From: an uncultured bacterium
GTDB lineage: Bacteria; Bacillota; Limnochordia; DTU080; JAAYLA01
Reading direction: 5' to 3'
Length of the DNA stretch: 9,877 nt
Assembly (NCBI GenBank): GCA_937983075.1
Contig: CALKAQ010000148.1
Coordinates: 1-9,877 of the forward strand
The translations under genes and the position numbers were made by a program. Of the stretch, positions 6,070 through 9,877 are shown piece after piece (the stretch's first letter is position 1; every line of letters begins with the position of its first letter). Under the pieces are notes generated by a model. That model did no database searches. It was not told the origin of the DNA and saw only the letters and a program-made list of their open reading frames with translations.

Positions 6070-7644
6070 TCAGTACGGTTCATCTTCCATGGGAGCGCTG
6101 CTGAGGCGAGCCGAGAGCGCACGCCGCATCACCTTTCCCGTCGCCGTGCGCGGCAGTCGATCAGCACGATAAAATCTCACAGGCACCTTATAGCCGGCCA
6201 AACGCTTCCGGCAATAGCTCTCCAAAGCGACCGTGTCGAGATCGCCACCGTCCCGCGGCACAACGAAGGCAACCGGTACTTGGCCCCAGCGTCGGCTCGG
6301 CGCCGCAACGACTGCGACCTCCGCCACAGCGGGATGGGCGGCGATGACCGCCTCCACCTCGGCTGGATACACATTTTCGCCCCCGGAAATGATCAAATCC
6401 TCGCGTCGATCGACGATAAACAGACGCCCTGCTGCATCGAAACAGCCGAAATCGCCCGTTGCAAACCATCCGTCCGGGCGCGCCTCTTCCCCACGACCCC
6501 AATAACCGGGTGTGACCATGGGGCCCCGCACCCAAATTTCTCCCACCTCCCCCGCTGCCAAACAACGCCCTGGACCTCCAATGCACACTTCCGCCGGGAA
6601 CAGCGGTTTGCCGGCTGCGCCGTCCGGATCCGGAGCGTCTTCCAACGGGACGGCTGCGATTTGCGACGCTGTCTCCGTCATCCCATACGAAGTGACAACC
6701 GGCGCGCCCAAATCGATGTATCGCTGCCTCAACGCCGGAGAAACGGGTCCGCCGCCCAACAAAATAGCCCGGAGCTGCGTCGGGAACGGCTTGCCGGCTC
6801 TCGCTTCAATGATCTTCTCCAGCATGGTGCTGACGAGCGATAAGAGGCTGACCCTCCCCGCGTCAATTGCCGCGTTGACTGCGTCGGGATCGAAGCGGGG
6901 CTGGATTTCAACGGCCATACCGTAGATGACGCTGCGCATCAAAATCGCCAGCCCACCCGTGTGGAAGAAGGGCAGGCAAGCGAGCCAAACGTCGTCGCGA
7001 TGCAAGCGAAGATTCAGCACCGACGCCATGGCACTCCACCAATGGTTGCCATAGGTGAGCATCACTCCCTTGGGCCTTCCGGTGGTGCCTGAAGTGTAAA
7101 GAATGGAGTGAATCTCAGCCAAATCGATTCGGCTGCGCAAACGTGCTTCCGGTGTCGGAAGCGAGCGCAATGACTTCAAAGCCGTTCGATGGTCGCCGGC
7201 GGATTCCGGCGGCCCGGCCGTCAACACGCGCAAATCGCCTTGAAGCATCGCCGCGGTTTCCAACGCCTTTGCGGCCGTGGTATCGTCACAAAGCAAAATA
7301 CGGCTTCCGACGTCGTCGATTTGGTACGCCAACTCGCTCGGGGCCAGACGATAATTGAGCGGTACCAAGATCGCGCCCAAATAGGCAACGGCATGGACCA
7401 AGCTGACAAAATCGATGCCGTTGGCCATCAACACGGCAACACGGTCGCCTGGCTGCACCCCCACCGCCTGCAGCTGTCCGGCCGCGATCATGGCTGCGTC
7501 GTTGAGCTCACTGAACGTCAGCTGTTGATGACCGCACCGAACAGCCAATCCGTCGCCCCGTGTGGCCGCTTGGCGCTGCAGCCAATGGGGCATCACAGGA
7601 TGAAAATACGTAAGATCCGATGTTTCGTCTGCTCGCATTACCAT
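6070..7644 (-). CDS. menE: o-Succinylbenzoate--CoA ligase
   Basis: MenE activates o-succinylbenzoate with ATP and joins it to coenzyme A. The 524-residue ANL-superfamily protein shows the phosphate-binding loop YTSGTTGRPKGV (183-194), SYGMTET (319-325), GWFATGDFG (392-400), the hinge region DRRED (412-416) with SGGENVYPAEVE (420-431), and the C-terminal catalytic Lys504 in PRTATGK. These motifs fit any acyl-CoA ligase; the MenE call rests on its place between menA and the other men genes. Two starts are possible: ATG 7644 or ATG 7638. The second forms TAATG with the menA stop; the first overlaps menA by seven bases and has a weak GTGAG at better spacing. Either way translation is coupled to menA. 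The C-terminal tail (SSAPMEDEPY) is slightly longer than usual and polar. Confidence 0.93.
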   Translation of the reverse strand: MVMRADETSDLTYFHPVMPHWLQRQAATRGDGLAVRCGHQQLTFSELNDAAMIAAGQLQAVGVQPGDRVAVLMANGIDFVSLVHAVAYLGAILVPLNYRLAPSELAYQIDDVGSRILLCDDTTAAKALETAAMLQGDLRVLTAGPPESAGDHRTALKSLRSLPTPEARLRSRIDLAEIHSILYTSGTTGRPKGVMLTYGNHWWSAMASVLNLRLHRDDVWLACLPFFHTGGLAILMRSVIYGMAVEIQPRFDPDAVNAAIDAGRVSLLSLVSTMLEKIIEARAGKPFPTQLRAILLGGGPVSPALRQRYIDLGAPVVTSYGMTETASQIAAVPLEDAPDPDGAAGKPLFPAEVCIGGPGRCLAAGEVGEIWVRGPMVTPGYWGRGEEARPDGWFATGDFGCFDAAGRLFIVDRREDLIISGGENVYPAEVEAVIAAHPAVAEVAVVAAPSRRWGQVPVAFVVPRDGGDLDTVALESYCRKRLAGYKVPVRFYRADRLPRTATGKVMRRALSARLSSAPMEDEPY

Positions 7645-8546
7645 AAGAAACTCACGGAAAACAATAATCCATACAGCAAATGGAGTCGACCGGTTCGACC
7701 GAGCACCGGGTTCAATGCACGCCCCGACGCGCCGTCCATCACTTCATACAGCAGTGGAATGCTCAGCGGCAGCGTCAAGCCGACCAGCCAAAAGCCGGCG
7801 CCCAAATGCTCCAAGCGCCACAACACAATTGGGACGATGTACGCCCCGATCAGGCAAGCGGCATATTGTATTCTCGTCAGACGCGGTCCAAGGCGAACCG
7901 CCAGCGTCCGTTTCCCTGCCGCCCGGTCGGTATCGATGTCTCGCAAATTATTGACGACGAGGATGGCGGTAGCCAGCAGTCCTACCGGCACCGAAGCAAT
8001 CAGGCTGGAGGCGTTGAGCGTTTCGGCATGAACGTAGTACGTCCCCGTCACCGCGACCACACCGAAAAAGACAAAAACGAATACATCGCCTAAGCCGTGA
8101 TAAGCGAGCGGCCAAGGTCCGCCGGTATACGCGATGCCGGCCGCAATACTGACCAACCCGACGACGAGGATGGGCCAACCGCCTAAGTAAATTAAATACA
8201 GCCCAGCGAGCACCGCCAGTGCGAACATGACCAACATGCCGCGGAACACCGCCTGCGGAGGGAGCAGACCGGCTTGGGTCACCCGTGTGGGTCCCAACCG
8301 TTTTTCCGTATCCGCGCCTTTTTTGAAGTCAAAATAATCGTTGGCCAAATTGGTTCCGATCTGAATGAGCAGAGCCGCGACGAGCGCCGCGACAAGCGCC
8401 CAAAAGCGAAAATGGCCGTCCGAGACGGCGACGGCCGTTCCCACGACAACGGGAACTACGGCCGCCGGCAGCGTAGGAAGGCGGGACGCCATCAACCAAA
8501 TACGCCACGGACTGAGGGATGGGCCGGAAGTCGCCTGCTTGCTCAC
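7638..8546 (-). CDS. menA: 1,4-Dihydroxy-2-naphthoate polyprenyltransferase
   Basis: MenA is a UbiA-family membrane enzyme that attaches the polyprenyl chain to DHNA, giving demethylmenaquinone. The 302 residues fit the family. The first aspartate-rich motif is NLANDYFDFKKGAD (67-80) and the second is NNLRDIDTDRAAGKRT (199-214); both bind magnesium and the prenyl diphosphate. Eight or so hydrophobic helices are visible (for example FWALVAALVAALLIQIG, LVMFALAVLAGLYLIYLG, ILVVGLVSIAAGIAY, VFVFVFFGVVAVTGTY). The GTG start at 8546 is one base after the menB stop (TAA-T-GTG) and has no Shine-Dalgarno sequence, so it probably depends on re-initiation by ribosomes finishing menB. A longer in-frame reading to 8684 would lie inside menB and is not a membrane-protein-like sequence. 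In many Bacilli menA lies elsewhere or ahead of menF, so its place between menB and menE is less common. Confidence 0.96.
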   Translation of the reverse strand: MSKQATSGPSLSPWRIWLMASRLPTLPAAVVPVVVGTAVAVSDGHFRFWALVAALVAALLIQIGTNLANDYFDFKKGADTEKRLGPTRVTQAGLLPPQAVFRGMLVMFALAVLAGLYLIYLGGWPILVVGLVSIAAGIAYTGGPWPLAYHGLGDVFVFVFFGVVAVTGTYYVHAETLNASSLIASVPVGLLATAILVVNNLRDIDTDRAAGKRTLAVRLGPRLTRIQYAACLIGAYIVPIVLWRLEHLGAGFWLVGLTLPLSIPLLYEVMDGASGRALNPVLGRTGRLHLLYGLLFSVSFLW

Positions 8547-8547
8547 A

Positions 8548-9366
8548 TTACGGGAAACGGGGGAACTTGGAGAAATCGGGCTTTCGCTTTTCAAGGAACG
8601 CACGATGGCCCTCCTTCGCTTCATCGGTCTGGTAATACAGCAAGGTGGCGTCTCCGGCAAGCTGCTGCAAACCTGCCAAGCCATCGGTGTCCGCGTTGAA
8701 AGCCGCCTTCAAGAATCGAATCGCCGTCGGACTCATGGCCAGGATCTCCCGTGCCCATTGAACGGTTTCGGCCTCCAATTGTTCGAGCGGGACGACCTTG
8801 TTGACCAACCCCATTTCCAATGCTTCCTGCGCGCTGTATTGACGACACAAGAACCATATTTCCTTCGCTTTTTTGTGTCCGACGATGCGCGCCAAATAAG
8901 TCGCACCGTAGCCGGCATCAAAGCTGCCGACCCGCGGCCCCGTTTGGCCGAACACCGCGTTGTCGGCTGCGATGGTCAAGTCGCATACGACGTGGAGTAC
9001 GTGACCGCCTCCGATGGCGTATCCGGCAACCATCGCGATGACGGGTTTGGGCAGCGTGCGGATCTGCCGCTGCAAATCGAGCACATTCAGACGTGGCACC
9101 TGATCGTCGCCAACATAGCCTCCGTGGCCGCGCACCCGCTGATCGCCGCCGGAGCAAAACGCCTTGTTGCCGGCGCCCGTCAAAATGACGACGCCGATGT
9201 CGGCGTCATCACGCGCCGCCGCGAAAGCGTCCATCAATTCCATAACGGTTTGCGGTCGAAACGCATTGTGCACTTCAGGACGGTTGATGGTGATCTTCGC
9301 AATCCCTTCCGCCGTTTCATACAAAATATCTTGATATTCCCGTGTCTTTTTCCAAGCGATGGTCAA
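8548..9366 (-). CDS. menB: 1,4-Dihydroxy-2-naphthoyl-CoA synthase
   Basis: MenB, a crotonase-fold enzyme, closes the second ring by turning OSB-CoA into DHNA-CoA. The 272 residues match the Bacillus length. Family signatures are FCSGGDQRVRGHGGYVG (70-86), AIGGGHVLHVVCDLTIA (117-133), QTGPRVGSFDAGYG (141-154) with active-site Asp150, and the typical C-terminal YYQTDEAKEGHRAFLEKRKP (245-264) and FSKFPRFP end. Gly143 in QTGP, and Trp171, mark the type I enzymes that use bicarbonate as catalytic base in place of the Asp found in type II (QTDADVG in mycobacteria). The start is TTG at 9366, seven bases after AGGG; no in-frame ATG fits. It is followed directly by menA and preceded by 101 bases after the menD stop. 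Confidence 0.97.
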   Translation of the reverse strand: MTIAWKKTREYQDILYETAEGIAKITINRPEVHNAFRPQTVMELMDAFAAARDDADIGVVILTGAGNKAFCSGGDQRVRGHGGYVGDDQVPRLNVLDLQRQIRTLPKPVIAMVAGYAIGGGHVLHVVCDLTIAADNAVFGQTGPRVGSFDAGYGATYLARIVGHKKAKEIWFLCRQYSAQEALEMGLVNKVVPLEQLEAETVQWAREILAMSPTAIRFLKAAFNADTDGLAGLQQLAGDATLLYYQTDEAKEGHRAFLEKRKPDFSKFPRFP

Positions 9367-9461
9367 GTTTCATCCCTGCTTTCCTTCAATTCTTGCTTGG
9401 TTCCTTGCAAAAACCGTGCAGCAACAGCAGCGCGGTGGTCTCCCACCAGCGGTATGTACAT
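9363..9461 (-). pseudogene. Short reading frame filling the menD-menB gap, possible menH remnant
   Basis: An ATG six bases after the menD stop, just behind GAGGTGG, opens 32 codons (MYIPLVGDHRAAV...FLQGTKQELKE...) whose TGA overlaps the menB TTG start. This start-to-stop fit is what a complete gene in this slot would show, and in Bacilli menH normally sits here. FLQGTK resembles hydrolase C-termini. A second frame over the same bases (GTG 9466 to TGA 9386) reads TTALLLLHGFCKEP, which resembles the MenH N-terminal strand and oxyanion-hole motif (LHGF). Both cannot be true homology. A deletion scar of menH, a tiny coupling leader, or chance are all possible; I favour a scar only weakly. Confidence 0.3.
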
Positions 9462-9467
9462 GCCACC

Positions 9468-9841
9468 TCAATCCTTTGAGTTCGACGTAGCCTGCAGGTG
9501 TGCTGCAATCTCTTGGTCGACCGCTTGCCATACAAGGCGATGCAACACTGCGTTTCGGGCGCGCTCGGTACGCATTTCGATTACGTGCAGCCCCCCGGCA
9601 TCCAAGGCATGTCGAACGGATTCGCTGAGGTCGTCGAGCCGTTCGAGGCGCTTGTATCGTCCGCCGAACATCGCAACGGCCGGGGCGAAATCCAGCCCGT
9701 GAGGCGTGCCGAACAAGTACTCAAACGAATGTTCCAAATTCGCCTGAGGCAAAAAGGAGAAGATGCCTCCCCCGTCGTTATGCAGCAAAACAACGACCAG
9801 GTCGAGCGCATATTGTTGTGCAGACAATAGGCCGTTCAGAT
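9468..9841 (-). CDS. menD: SEPHCHC synthase, C-terminal 123 residues only (cut by contig end)
   Basis: MenD is a thiamin-diphosphate enzyme that joins 2-oxoglutarate-derived succinic semialdehyde to isochorismate, the first committed step of menaquinone synthesis. Only the last fifth or so of the usual 560-590 residues is present. Recognisable parts are LNGLLSAQQYALDLVVVLL, HNDGGGIFSFLPQA (cofactor-binding region), FEYLFGTPHGLDFAPAVAMF, GLHVIEMRTERARN and HRLVWQAVDQEI at the end. Genomic sequence stops at 9841 in the middle of a codon: the bases AT remain of what should be GAT, the Asp of the family's HDLNGLL. A translation continuing to 9875 gives MTGVQTCALPI, which is adapter sequence and not protein. 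It is the most upstream visible gene of the minus-strand men operon. Confidence 0.95.
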
Positions 9842-9877
9842 AGATCGGAAGAGCACACGTCTGAACTCCAGTCACAC
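9842..9877. other. Illumina TruSeq adapter read-through (non-genomic)
   Basis: Bases 9842-9875 begin AGATCGGAAGAGC and match the 34-base TruSeq indexed adapter from end to end as I know it; 9876-9877 (AC) would be the first bases of the sample index. Read on the minus strand it encodes MTGVQTCALPI, a known contamination signature in databases. It should be trimmed and carries no biological meaning. Confidence 0.98.

Noticed and set aside
6055..6843. Plus-strand open frame of 262 codons
   Set aside because: Antisense to the conserved C-terminal part of menE.
7189..8031. Plus-strand open frame of 280 codons
   Set aside because: Antisense to menE and menA; it arises from GC-rich third positions of those genes.
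8365..9702. Long plus-strand open frame of 445 codons
   Set aside because: It runs antisense through menA, menB and menD, whose motifs are unmistakable; its translation is low-complexity, Arg/Ser/His-rich and has no ribosome binding site.
1..9877. Defence island, mobile element, CRISPR array, tRNA or a new multi-gene system
   Set aside because: I saw no repeat array, terminal inverted repeats, transposase, nuclease, toxin-antitoxin or tRNA-like fold; the window reads as ordinary core-metabolism chromosome.

Overview
The window is a moderately GC-rich stretch of bacterial chromosome. Strong AGGAGG-type ribosome binding sites, frequent TTG and GTG starts, a Firmicutes-type MenC and Bacillus-like MenB/MenD sequences suggest Bacillota, probably class Bacilli; I cannot name a genus. 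No RNA genes, insertion sequences, CRISPR arrays or phage genes were seen, and no gene-free stretch exceeds about 215 bases.

Left part (1-3336): the 5' end of a dihydroorotase/allantoinase-family amidohydrolase runs off the left edge on the minus strand. A divergent 56-residue single-helix membrane protein follows. Next is a minus-strand pair made of a membrane-anchored DUF192 protein and an unrecognised 295-residue protein. Then come a plus-strand two-helix small membrane protein, a minus-strand three-helix small membrane protein and a minus-strand secreted protein of unknown role.

Right part (3496-9841) is a menaquinone (vitamin K2) locus. On the minus strand, in transcription order, are menD (3' part only), menB, menA, menE and an alpha/beta hydrolase, with near-zero spacing from menB to menE. 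A secreted NTF2-like protein gene follows in the same direction. menC lies alone on the plus strand and its 3' end overlaps that gene tail to tail. MenD, MenC, MenE, MenB and MenA catalyse successive steps from isochorismate toward demethylmenaquinone. A canonical menH is absent from its usual place between menD and menB; that gap may hold a menH remnant, and the hydrolase after menE may supply MenH or DHNA-CoA thioesterase activity. menF and the rest of menD would lie beyond the right edge.

The last 36 bases (9842-9877) are not genomic: they are Illumina TruSeq adapter read-through, so the contig ends artificially inside menD. I found no convincing previously undescribed system. The most useful observations are the adapter, the rearranged men locus with its possible menH scar, and the unassigned hydrolase.
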